The notes under the pieces are model-generated. The model did not search any database, was not told where the DNA came from, and was given only the letters and a program-made list of their open reading frames with translations. This document shows positions 24,684 to 32,715 of a DNA stretch of 64,000 bases, one piece after another. The stretch spans positions 1 through 64,000 of the forward strand of contig DASXEW010000004.1 of the NCBI GenBank assembly GCA_036489885.1, in the 5' to 3' direction. The stretch is from Candidatus Baltobacteraceae bacterium. Lineage in GTDB: Bacteria > Vulcanimicrobiota > Vulcanimicrobiia > Vulcanimicrobiales > Vulcanimicrobiaceae. Numbering within the stretch: position 1 is the stretch's first letter; each line of letters begins with the position of its first letter. Both the position numbers and the translations under genes were made by a program.

Positions 24684-26573
24684 GTGCCGTTACCAGCTTT
24701 TTTGGTGGGCTCTCATTCGGCGCGCTTGATTGGAGTCGGCGCGCTCTTCGGAGTGGCGTTCGTCGCGGCCATTCTTGCGTTCGTTGCGCTTGGGCATGGC
24801 CCGGCGTCAATCTGGACGCTTGATGCGTTCTCCCCAATGCTTCGGCTCGAGTTCGGCGTCGTCATCTTTGCCGCACCGTTTATGGCGTTGCTCGCCCTGG
24901 TTGCGATTCCGGTCGGCATATGGAGTTTGCACCGCGGCCGCGCTATCGATGTTATGTTCATCGCGGCTTTCGCGGCTGCGATGCTGTTGGTCTTGCTTGC
25001 GCGGAGCGTTACGGCATTCTTCCTTGCATGGGAAGCGATGTCGATCGTCTCCGCATTCTTGGTTGCGGCGCACCACGAGAGGCGCGACGTGCGCCGCGCA
25101 ACTTTGACGTACATTATCGTCGCACAAAGCGGTGCGCTGTGCATTCTCGTTGCGCTTGTTCTGCTCGCAATCAATGCGGGAACCGCGTCGTTCGCTGGAA
25201 TCGCTGCCGGAGCGCCGATCTTACCTGCCGGTATTCGCGACGCCGTGTTCGCGTTCGCACTCATCGGCTTCGGTTCGAAGGCGGGTTTGATGCCACTACA
25301 TTTTTGGTTGCCGCGCGCACATCCCGTCGCACCTCCCAATGCATCGGCGATGCTTTCGGGCGTGATGCTAAAGATTGCGATTTATGGTCTCGCACTTGTA
25401 ATGCTCGAGCTGGCCGCGCCCGCGACCACGGGTTGGGGAATTGCGATTATGCTCATCGGAGCGGCCAGCGCCGTTGGTGGCGTGCTCTATGCGCTCGTCG
25501 ATCACGACTTGAAACGCTTGCTCGCGTATCATTCTGTCGAAAACATCGGGATCATCGCCATAGGGCTCGGCGTGGCGTTGACGATGCAAGCGACCGGAGC
25601 GTATGCGCTGGCAGCACTTGCTCTGATGGCCGCTCTTTTTCACACGATCAATCACGGCTTGTTCAAGAGCTTGCTATTCCTCGGCGCGGGTACGGTAGCC
25701 GATAGTGCTGGAACCGTCGACCTCGAACGGCTCGGCGGTTTGTGGGCGGATCTCGTGTGGACGGCGCCGCTCTTCTTGATCGGCTGCGCGGCGATCAGCG
25801 CCTTGCCGCCATTCAACGGTTTTGTCTCCGAGTGGATGACCTTTCAGAGTTTGATTGCCGGGATCACGAACGCAGGACTTGCGGTCAAACTCGCATTGAT
25901 TGCGACGATCGCCGCGCTCGCGCTCACGAGCGGTCTAGCCGCAGCGTGTTTCGTAAAAGTTTTCGGGGTCGCGTTCTTGGGACGCGCGCGAGAAGCGCGA
26001 ACGGCACCTCGCGAGCGATTCGATCCAAGTGCGGCGGCGCTGGCGCTCCTTGCAATAGGTTGCGTGACGCTCGGCATCGTCCCCATGCTCGCGATTGTCC
26101 CCCTTGCGCATGTGGCGCAATCGCTCTTCGGAACCTCGCCGCTCGCGCTCCCAACAGGACCGGCACTGCCGGCATTCTTGATCGTTCTCCCAGCTCTCGG
26201 TGCGTTCGCCGCCTACGCCCTCGCGCGTCGCCGCGGCATTCGCGCAGTAGCGACGTGGACGTGCGGGTCACCCGTGACAGTTTCCGCGCAATATTCCGCA
26301 ACCGGCTTCAGCAAGCCGCTGCGCACGATCTTCGCGTTCTTTCTCGCCCCCGAGCGTCGCCGCGTCGTCGAAGTCGGATTTTCATCGTGGTTTCCGCGGC
26401 GGATCACTTACCGTACGACAAGCCGCTATCTTATAGATGAAGTCGCGCGGCGCTTCTCCGCTGCGCTGCTCTTGAATGCGCGGCGAATGCGGTTGGTGCA
26501 AAGCGGAAGTCTCCAGCTTTATCTGATGTACGCAATCCTAACGATGGCCCTGACCCTTGTGGTGACGCGATGA
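24684..26573 (+). CDS. hyfB: Hydrogenase-4 component B-like membrane subunit (HyfB, NuoL/M type)
   Basis: A proton-pump-like antiporter subunit of about 629 residues with some 14-16 helices. Conserved phrases are FFLAWEAMSIVSAFLV, GFGSKAGLMPLHFWLPRAHPVAPPNASAMLSGVMLKIAIYG (family core with key Lys residues), KRLLAYHSVENIGII and ALFHTINHGLFKSLLFL. The later region WTCGSPVTVSAQYSATGFSKPLR is characteristic of HyfB/HycC. I choose GTG 24684, since the upstream open frame lacks membrane character and overlaps divergent DNA. It is first of six overlapping genes. Confidence 0.88.
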   Translation: MPLPAFLVGSHSARLIGVGALFGVAFVAAILAFVALGHGPASIWTLDAFSPMLRLEFGVVIFAAPFMALLALVAIPVGIWSLHRGRAIDVMFIAAFAAAMLLVLLARSVTAFFLAWEAMSIVSAFLVAAHHERRDVRRATLTYIIVAQSGALCILVALVLLAINAGTASFAGIAAGAPILPAGIRDAVFAFALIGFGSKAGLMPLHFWLPRAHPVAPPNASAMLSGVMLKIAIYGLALVMLELAAPATTGWGIAIMLIGAASAVGGVLYALVDHDLKRLLAYHSVENIGIIAIGLGVALTMQATGAYALAALALMAALFHTINHGLFKSLLFLGAGTVADSAGTVDLERLGGLWADLVWTAPLFLIGCAAISALPPFNGFVSEWMTFQSLIAGITNAGLAVKLALIATIAALALTSGLAAACFVKVFGVAFLGRAREARTAPRERFDPSAAALALLAIGCVTLGIVPMLAIVPLAHVAQSLFGTSPLALPTGPALPAFLIVLPALGAFAAYALARRRGIRAVATWTCGSPVTVSAQYSATGFSKPLRTIFAFFLAPERRRVVEVGFSSWFPRRITYRTTSRYLIDEVARRFSAALLLNARRMRLVQSGSLQLYLMYAILTMALTLVVTR

Positions 26574-27439
26574 CGAGCGTTGCACAAGTGCTGGCGATTG
26601 CCGCCCTGGCTCCGTTGTTGCAAGGATGCATGAGGTCGCTTCGCGCGCGCTTGTCGGGAAGGCCGGGACCGTCGCCGCTCCAAGCATATCGCGACCTTGC
26701 AAAGCTATGGCGTAAGGAAGCGCTTTTGCCGGATAGCGTTTCCGTGCTTGCGCTGATCGCTCCAGGTGTTGCTCTCGGCGTCGCTGCGACATTTGCCGCG
26801 GCGATCCCACTCGCGAACACGTTTGCAAGCAATATCGTTGACGTCGTGGCTCTCGCGATGCTCCTTACGCTCGGTCGTTTCGTAACGGCGCTCGTGGCGC
26901 TCGATACGCGCAGCGGATTTGCCGGAATGGCTGCCAGCCGCGAGATGACGTTTGCGAGCCTAGCCGAGCCGGCGCTCTTGATCGCGCTTTTGGGCGGCGC
27001 TGCGATCGGAAATGGAACCGCACTTCGATCGCTCGTCGGCGTTCCGTTTGGAATCGCAGGACTGCTCGCAATCGCAGCGTTTTTTCTCGTGCTTCTGTCG
27101 GAGACCGCGCGCGTTCCGATCGACAATCAAGAGACGCACTATGAGTTGACGATGATCCACGAGGGTCTGGTTCTCGAATATGGCGGCTGGCAATTGGCGC
27201 TGATGAGTCTCGCCGCGCAAATCCGTCAGCTCTGCTTCTTGCTGCTGGCCTCCTTCTTGTTGCCGGGCTCTGATTGGCAAGCGCATCTTGTGTGGGTGGC
27301 TGGGCTCGCAATAGCGATCACAGTTGTGGAAACAGCCCTCGCGAAAGTCAGGCTTTTCGAAATACCGCAGCTGATGACGAGCGCCTTGATCCTGGCGCTT
27401 GCAAGCATTTGCCTGCGTATCGGGGTGTTGCCGTCATGA
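26570..27439 (+). CDS. hyfC: Hydrogenase-4 component C-like membrane subunit (HyfC, NuoH type)
   Basis: A 289-residue NuoH/HycD homologue that anchors the hydrophilic arm to the membrane. It has GPSPLQAYRDLAKLWRKE near the start and the hallmark ETARVPIDNQETHYELTMIHEG near residue 180. ATG 26570 overlaps the hyfB stop by 4 nt; the stop overlaps hyfE. Confidence 0.9.
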   Translation: MTSVAQVLAIAALAPLLQGCMRSLRARLSGRPGPSPLQAYRDLAKLWRKEALLPDSVSVLALIAPGVALGVAATFAAAIPLANTFASNIVDVVALAMLLTLGRFVTALVALDTRSGFAGMAASREMTFASLAEPALLIALLGGAAIGNGTALRSLVGVPFGIAGLLAIAAFFLVLLSETARVPIDNQETHYELTMIHEGLVLEYGGWQLALMSLAAQIRQLCFLLLASFLLPGSDWQAHLVWVAGLAIAITVVETALAKVRLFEIPQLMTSALILALASICLRIGVLPS

Positions 27440-28047
27440 CCTTGGAGTTGGGGCTCTTGGTGGCAGGAGCAGCACTAATCTTGAGTTCGCGCACGCTGCT
27501 TACCGCAGTAGCGTACCTCGCGATCGCCGCGATCGCGACGGCATCAATTCTTCCCGCAACAGCCGGCTCGCGACTTGCCCTCGCGCTATTGATTGGATCG
27601 GCATTTTTGAAGCTGGTCGTCGCGCCGGTCGGCATCTACCTCTTCATACGCGCAAATCCCGCGACGCGCGATCTTCGGCCATCGCTACTGCTTCCAATCC
27701 GCCTCGTCCTTGTGGTCGTGATCGCTATCGCCGCTCGGGTCGTCGCTGGATTTGTCGCTTTCAAGGACGTCGCTGTGGTCGACATAGCCGCTTTCGTCAT
27801 TCTGTGCGCGCTCGGCATGCTCGTCGTCCAGCGGAATCTTATCGCGCACATCATTGGGCTCTTAGCATTCAGCGCCGGTATCACACTCGCAGGGTCGACG
27901 ATCGCTCCCGACTTGCCGGTGGCGGTCGAGCTCGGTGCATCGTTCGATGCGCTCGTCGTGACCTTCATCGGGCTCGCGATCGTTCGCGCGTTCCTCGCGC
28001 ACAATCCACTGCTCGACGTTGCATCACTGCGGAGGTTGCGCGGGTGA
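27436..28047 (+). CDS. hyfE: Hydrogenase-4 component E-like membrane subunit (HyfE)
   Basis: A 203-residue protein with about seven membrane helices starting MTLELGLLVAGAALILSSRTLL at ATG 27436, 4-nt overlap with hyfC. Size, topology and position between hyfC and hyfF match HyfE; the last region (FDALVVTFIGLAIVRAF) resembles NuoK-type helices. The sequence is poorly conserved, so context carries much of the call. Confidence 0.82.
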   Translation: MTLELGLLVAGAALILSSRTLLTAVAYLAIAAIATASILPATAGSRLALALLIGSAFLKLVVAPVGIYLFIRANPATRDLRPSLLLPIRLVLVVVIAIAARVVAGFVAFKDVAVVDIAAFVILCALGMLVVQRNLIAHIIGLLAFSAGITLAGSTIAPDLPVAVELGASFDALVVTFIGLAIVRAFLAHNPLLDVASLRRLRG

Positions 28048-29429
28048 TCGTGGGCGTCATCGTGGCACCGGTTGCTGCAGCGATTCTCGCGATGCCGTTC
28101 CGGCCGTTGCAGATTCGTCGATACGTACGTTTGACGCTCGTGACGATCGCTGCACTGCTTCCGCTCTCACTCATCGGCAGCGTCAATGGGCTTTCGCTGC
28201 TCTTCGTCGGCATCGTGTCGGTACTCAGCTACTGTGCAACCGTGTTCTCGACGGGAATGTACTCGTTCGACTGGGGCGTCGGCGACGTAGTCTGGTCGCG
28301 CAAATCGGTGTACTTTCTCTTGTTGGGCGCGTTCTGGAGTGCAATGTTGCTCGTGGTTCTGTCTACGAACTTCGGTGTGATGTGGCTCGGCGTCTCGATG
28401 ACGACCCTCGCGACGGCGTTCCTCGTCGGCTTTAGCGGAGAGCGCGAGGCTCTTGAAGCCGCGTGGAAATACCTGGTCTTATGCAGCGTCGGCCTCGGCT
28501 TTGCGCTGCTCGGAATTCTAATGCTCGCGCGGCTCGCCAAGACGCTTGATTGGTCCGATTTTGGAACGCATCCGTCAACGCCCCTCGCACGGATCGCCGT
28601 CGGCTTGCTGATCCTGGGCTTCGCTACCAAAGCGGGTCTCGTGCCGATGCACGCGTGGCTGCCCGACGCGCATTCGAAGGCGCCAGCGCCAATTAGTGCG
28701 CTGCTTTCGGGCGTGCTCGTATCATGCTCGCTGTACGCGATCATGCGCGTCACGAACGTCGCATTCGCGTACGGCGAAAGCGCCTTACTGCAGCATATGC
28801 TCCTCGCGCTCGGTGCCGCGTCGGCGGTCGTGGCCGGTGCATTGATGCTCGTACAGTACGATCTCAAGCGCATGCTCGCATATTCGACGATCGAACACGC
28901 CGGACTGGTGGCGCTGGCAATAGGCTTTGGTGGTCCGCTTGGATTCTTCGCCGCGCTTTTCCATATCGTGAATCATGCGGCCGCAAAGTCGGCGGCATTT
29001 CTTTCTGCCGGGATGGTGCAGCGGGAGCGGGAAACAACCGCGTTGCGTCACTTACATGGGCTGTGGGAGAGTGGTCCCGCCGGACGTACCCTGCTTGGAG
29101 CTTTGATGGCGCTATGCGGCTTGCCGCCATTTGGTCTCTTTGTTAGTGAGCTCTTGCTGATCGGGGCCGGCATAAGTGCGCATCAGTGGCTGCCGCTCGC
29201 TGTGGGATTGCTTGGAATGACGCTCGCATTCGTCGCGCTCGCGCGAACGGCGATTGAGATCGAGGCCGGACGAGACCACAACAAAAGGCCCCAGGGGGCG
29301 ACGATTCCGAGGCTTTCGATCGGCGCAACCACATGTGTACTTGCGGGTGCGCTCGTGCTCGCAATCTCGCCGTGGACTCCGGCCGGCGATCTCTTTCAAT
29401 CCGTCGTCCAGAGCATCGCACGCTTCTGA
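28044..29429 (+). CDS. hyfF: Hydrogenase-4 component F-like membrane subunit (HyfF, NuoL/M type)
   Basis: A 461-residue second antiporter-like subunit. I start at GTG 28044, overlapping the hyfE stop (GTGA); the longer frame is a shadow of hyfE. The core GFATKAGLVPMHAWLPDAHSKAPAPISALLSGVLVSCSLYAI, with KRMLAYSTIEHAG and ALFHIVNHAAAKSAAFL, is the NuoM/HyfF signature including the conserved pumping Lys residues. It ends overlapping hyfG by one nt. Confidence 0.88.
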   Translation: MIVGVIVAPVAAAILAMPFRPLQIRRYVRLTLVTIAALLPLSLIGSVNGLSLLFVGIVSVLSYCATVFSTGMYSFDWGVGDVVWSRKSVYFLLLGAFWSAMLLVVLSTNFGVMWLGVSMTTLATAFLVGFSGEREALEAAWKYLVLCSVGLGFALLGILMLARLAKTLDWSDFGTHPSTPLARIAVGLLILGFATKAGLVPMHAWLPDAHSKAPAPISALLSGVLVSCSLYAIMRVTNVAFAYGESALLQHMLLALGAASAVVAGALMLVQYDLKRMLAYSTIEHAGLVALAIGFGGPLGFFAALFHIVNHAAAKSAAFLSAGMVQRERETTALRHLHGLWESGPAGRTLLGALMALCGLPPFGLFVSELLLIGAGISAHQWLPLAVGLLGMTLAFVALARTAIEIEAGRDHNKRPQGATIPRLSIGATTCVLAGALVLAISPWTPAGDLFQSVVQSIARF

Positions 29430-30826
29430 TGGTAAACTCGCGTGTGTCCAACTCCAAGGAAGCATTCCACGCGGATATCATTCGTGAATCCTCACACAGC
29501 ATTCCGATTGGCGCGTATGCGACCCCTGATGCAGGCCACTATGTGTTTTTGGATCGCACCTCCCCGTACGAGCTGCGCTACGAATTCAACTGGATGGGAC
29601 GGAGCTTACGTTCCGTCTCCGCGATATTGCCGCTGTTCGCATGGGACGAGCGAGAAATGGCGCAGGAACAGGCAGTCGAGTTTGACGGGCTTCCGGACGC
29701 TCGACCGCTACGGGGCGAAGCCGGCATAATGCCGTCACCGATCATCGCGCACGGCGAGGGGCTCATGCACCTGGTCGTCGGCCCCGTACATGCCGGCATC
29801 ATCGAACCGGGACGTTTCACGTTTAGCTCGGGCGGCGAAACCGTGGTCTATCTCGATGCGCAGCTCGGCTACGCGCATCGCGGTGTCGAGCGTCACCTCG
29901 AAGGACTAGACCCGATTCATGCAGCGCATCTGATCGCACGCATTTGCGGCGGATGCAGTGCGGCGCGTTCGTACGCCTATGCGCTCGCGCTCGAACAGCT
30001 TTCAGGCGTGACCTGTTCTGTTGAGATCGATCTCGTGCGGATCATATTTGCGGAATTGGAGCGGATTTATAATCACCTTGGAGATCTCGCCGCGTGCGCG
30101 TCGGCAGCCGGATGGAATCCCGGATTCACGCATGCGATGGGTCTCAAAGAACGTGCTATGCGCCTGTGCGCTGCAGCCGGCGGTCACCGTTTGCTCTTCG
30201 ATGCGATCGTACCCGGAGGCGTCCGTATCGCGCAACTGGATATCGCCGACCACGTCGAGACACTGAGGCGCGATGTAGAATCCTACCTGGCTACACTCTT
30301 CGGGAACGGATCGGTATTGTCGCGCTGGAGTGGCGCGGGCGTCCTTTCGCACGAAACGGCAAGCGTCTTCGGTGCGGTCGGTCCTGCGTATCGTGCGTCG
30401 GGTGGAGAGCTCGACATGCGCACGTTTACGACCTACGGAGCATACCGCATGCTCGCGCCGCGAACGGCACGCGCCTACGCCGGTGATGCGCTCGCGCGCT
30501 GCGAGGTCAAGCGCGACGAGCTTCGTGAATCGCTTCGTCTCCTTGCTGCGGCGTTGCGCCTCCTCAACGGAGTCCCGGTCAGGTCACAACAGATGCACGT
30601 ACGGGTGCGACCCGGGAGCGCAATAGGCGTTGTCGAGGGGCCGCGCGGACGCGAGTTAGTCGCTGTCCAAATCGGACGCGACGGAAAACTCAAGCGCGTC
30701 CACATCATTGCGGCTTCGTATCGAAATTGGCCCCTTGTTACGCGCGCAATGGACGGGAACATCGTCCCAGATTTTCCGCTCGTTAACAAGAGCTTCAACC
30801 TGTGCTACGCGTGTGCGGATCGATGA
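29429..30826 (+). CDS. hyfG: Group 4 [NiFe] hydrogenase large subunit (HyfG/HycE type)
   Basis: A 465-residue catalytic subunit: a short NuoC-like N-terminal part (about residues 45-90, EFNWMGRSLRSVSAI) fused to a NuoD-like domain (GPVHAGIIEPGRFTF, AQLGYAHRGVERHLEGL). Both Ni-binding Cys pairs are present: Cys173/Cys176 in RICGGC and Cys459/Cys462 in LCYACADR. This separates it from Cys-less complex I relatives. The protein stops three residues after the last Cys, so it lacks the C-terminal extension that HycI-type proteases remove from FHL large subunits. ATG 29429 overlaps hyfF. Confidence 0.88.
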   Translation: MVNSRVSNSKEAFHADIIRESSHSIPIGAYATPDAGHYVFLDRTSPYELRYEFNWMGRSLRSVSAILPLFAWDEREMAQEQAVEFDGLPDARPLRGEAGIMPSPIIAHGEGLMHLVVGPVHAGIIEPGRFTFSSGGETVVYLDAQLGYAHRGVERHLEGLDPIHAAHLIARICGGCSAARSYAYALALEQLSGVTCSVEIDLVRIIFAELERIYNHLGDLAACASAAGWNPGFTHAMGLKERAMRLCAAAGGHRLLFDAIVPGGVRIAQLDIADHVETLRRDVESYLATLFGNGSVLSRWSGAGVLSHETASVFGAVGPAYRASGGELDMRTFTTYGAYRMLAPRTARAYAGDALARCEVKRDELRESLRLLAAALRLLNGVPVRSQQMHVRVRPGSAIGVVEGPRGRELVAVQIGRDGKLKRVHIIAASYRNWPLVTRAMDGNIVPDFPLVNKSFNLCYACADR

Positions 30827-31236
30827 GCGCGTTTCGTAGGTCGCTTGGGATTCGCCACCTGGTGTGCGGAAGCTGCAATGGCTGCGAGCACGAGATGAAT
30901 GCGCTTTCGAATTCGTTCTACGACATGACTGCCGACGGATGGGATATCGTGGCTTCACCGCGGCACGCGGACGTCGTAACGGTAACCGGCCCGATCACCG
31001 ACGCGATGCGCTCGGCGGCGCACGCAACGATCGAGGGAACTCCGTTACCACGAATCGTCGTCGCAATCGGAGATTGTGCCGCAAACGAAGGCCCCTGGAA
31101 AGACGCGCCGGCAAGCGGTAGGGGCGCGGTCGAAGAACTCGGAGCACAAGTGATTGTCAAAGGTTGTCCGCCGAGTCCCGATCAGATCAAAATTGGGCTG
31201 CGTGAGGCCGCAGATCTGCTCGAGTCGGACCACTGA
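30823..31236 (+). CDS. hyfI: Group 4 [NiFe] hydrogenase small subunit (HyfI, NuoB type)
   Basis: A 137-residue iron-sulfur subunit holding the proximal [4Fe-4S] cluster that feeds the NiFe site. The four ligands are visible: Cys18 and Cys21 (GSCNGCEHE), Cys85 (IGDCAANEGP) and Cys115 (KGCPPSPDQI). ATG 30823 overlaps hyfG by 4 nt. No ferredoxin-like subunit (HyfH/HycF/NuoI), formate dehydrogenase or hyp maturation gene follows. Confidence 0.9.
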   Translation: MSAFRRSLGIRHLVCGSCNGCEHEMNALSNSFYDMTADGWDIVASPRHADVVTVTGPITDAMRSAAHATIEGTPLPRIVVAIGDCAANEGPWKDAPASGRGAVEELGAQVIVKGCPPSPDQIKIGLREAADLLESDH

Positions 31237-31248
31237 TTCACGTAAACG

Positions 31249-31773
31249 ATGCCGTCAAATAAGTCGCAAACCGAACGTAGCAGTCAACCGAAGTCGTTTG
31301 ATGCGAGAGCCATCCAACGCATTCTTCCGCACCGGTTTCCGATGCTGCTCCTGGATCGCATCCAGGTATTATCGCTAACCGAAGCGAGCGGTTACAAGAA
31401 CATCTCGGCGAATGAACCGTGGTTCTCGGAAACAGTTGGTAGCTTTCCCGAAACACTACTGATTGAGGCGATGGCGCAACTCGGTGGACTACTCGCTGTC
31501 GGTCCCGCGAACTATCTGAGTCGGATGGCGTATCTTTCCGGAATTGTCACTGCGCGTTTTACAGGAAAGGCAATCCCTGGCGATCTTCTGGAGCTGATTG
31601 CGATGGTGGTCAACTTGCGACGAACCGCGGCGGTTGTCACCGTTACGGCGCAGGTTCGAGCGGAGACTATTTGTTTTGCCAAATTGACGTACGCTATGTT
31701 TGACATTGTGCCCGATCGATCGACGCCTTCTTCGGTTAAGCCGATGACCAAATCGAAAGTCTCCTCGAAGTAG
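31249..31773 (+). CDS. FabZ-like hot-dog protein lacking the catalytic histidine
   Basis: A 174-residue protein. ILPHRFPMLLLDRIQVL, NISANEPWF and LLIEAMAQLGGLL are clear FabZ (3-hydroxyacyl-ACP dehydratase) landmarks, and the catalytic Glu in IEAMAQ is kept. However, the usual GHFPGRPVMPG stretch is replaced by ETVGSFPE, two residues shorter and without the catalytic His, so dehydratase activity is doubtful. It may bind acyl-ACP without dehydrating. It lies 12 nt after the hydrogenase operon but no functional link is evident. Confidence 0.72.
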   Translation: MPSNKSQTERSSQPKSFDARAIQRILPHRFPMLLLDRIQVLSLTEASGYKNISANEPWFSETVGSFPETLLIEAMAQLGGLLAVGPANYLSRMAYLSGIVTARFTGKAIPGDLLELIAMVVNLRRTAAVVTVTAQVRAETICFAKLTYAMFDIVPDRSTPSSVKPMTKSKVSSK

Positions 31774-31802
31774 GAGGATCCCGGCCCTTCGCGTGCGGTC
31801 CC

Positions 31803-31826
31803 AAGTCCTAGGCGACAGCTGTGGCG
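31803..31826 (+). repeat. Left copy of a 24-nt imperfect direct repeat
   Basis: The sequence around TCCTAGGCGACA matches 59451-59474 at 21 of 24 positions in the same orientation. The two copies bracket the accessory region. It could be an island boundary or coincidence. Confidence 0.35.
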
Positions 31827-31926
31827 CTTTAGACGGCGATTAGGCACTGATTGGCGGCCACGAATTATCGCGAAAGTTGCTGGACGGCGCCGACTCTAAC
31901 ATGAAGAAAGGAAAATGCCTGTCAGA

Positions 31927-31939
31927 AAGGAAAATCCTT
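31927..31939 (+). promoter_or_regulatory. Perfect palindrome just before the antitoxin gene
   Basis: AAGGA-AAA-TCCTT lies 4 nt before the ATG at 31944; a second GAAAGGAAAAT stretch is found about 20 nt upstream. It is a plausible operator for the AbrB-type antitoxin; AAGGA may also serve as ribosome-binding site. Confidence 0.45.
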
Positions 31940-31943
31940 ACCA

Positions 31944-32162
31944 ATGATCACGAGCAAGCTCACGAGCAAGGCGCAGACAACAATTCCGCAACCTGTCCGC
32001 GCCGCATTGCGCGTTGCAAGCGGCGACGAACTGGCCTACACGATCGATGGCAACCGCGTCATTCTAACCAAGGCGGCGCACCAGAACCTCGCCGATAATC
32101 CGTTCGCGACATTCGGCGAATGGGCGTCCGACAACGACCGTCGAGCCTATGGCGACCTCTGA
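31944..32162 (+). CDS. AbrB/SpoVT-type antitoxin
   Basis: A 72-residue swapped-hairpin DNA-binding protein, MITSKLTSKAQTTIPQPVRAAL, the hallmark of PrlF/AbrB antitoxins, with GDELAYTIDGNRVIL completing the fold. The acidic C-terminal tail would neutralise the toxin. It overlaps the toxin gene by 14 nt. Confidence 0.85.
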   Translation: MITSKLTSKAQTTIPQPVRAALRVASGDELAYTIDGNRVILTKAAHQNLADNPFATFGEWASDNDRRAYGDL

Positions 32163-32493
32163 CTCTGCGCCGTGGAGCATCGTTCGCGTTCCGTTTCCGT
32201 ACACCGATCGGCCAGTGCGGCAGCACCGCCCGGCTCTTGTGATCGCGTCGACAGGCGCACACGCCCTACTTTGGGTGCTAATGATCACCAGCGCTGAGAA
32301 CCGCGGCTGGTCCGAAGACGTGCTCATTTCAGATCACAAACGCGCAGGACTTCCCGTTCCCTCGCTCGTGCGGTGCGCGAAGATTGCAACGATCGATGCA
32401 CAGGATGCAGAGCGTATCGGAATGCTCCCGAATGCTGACCGGAGAAAAGTCGCGCGCATCGTGCAACGCATCCTTGCACCGCAACTCGCGTAG
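32149..32493 (+). CDS. PemK/MazF-like toxin
   Basis: A 114-residue growth-inhibitor-type protein: IVRVPFPYTDRPVRQHRPALVIAS is the usual PemK/MazF start, and LVRCAKIATIDAQDAERIGML matches the core strand and helix. Probably an mRNA interferase. ATG 32149 lies inside the antitoxin gene, as in mazEF-type operons. Confidence 0.83.
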   Translation: MATSDSAPWSIVRVPFPYTDRPVRQHRPALVIASTGAHALLWVLMITSAENRGWSEDVLISDHKRAGLPVPSLVRCAKIATIDAQDAERIGMLPNADRRKVARIVQRILAPQLA

Positions 32494-32508
32494 GAATTGC
32501 GCGAGATC

Positions 32509-32715
32509 TCACGCCATTCGCATAAACGGCGAGCACGTAGAAGTTGACATCGCAGTCCGCGGCCCCACGCCATGTTGTCGCGGTCCTCTTCCGGTCCGGG
32601 TCTGCGAATGAAGGGGATCAGTATACAATCGCTGCTGCCGAGATGATGATCCGACGCCCGAGAAACCGATGAAGCACCCGACGACAAAGCCGGCGAAAGT
32701 GTAACGTGGATCCAT
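32509..32715 (-). pseudogene. Remnant of a TauE/SafE-type sulfite exporter gene
   Basis: The first ~23 residues, MDPRYTFAGFVVGCFIGFSGVG, match the glycine-rich start of TauE/SafE (DUF81) transporters. After GVGSS the reading continues with unrelated, non-hydrophobic sequence to residue 68, so the gene looks cut by a deletion. Its ATG shares one base with the cysI stop (TGATG), showing it was coupled to cysI. The exporter identity rests on one short stretch. Confidence 0.45.
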
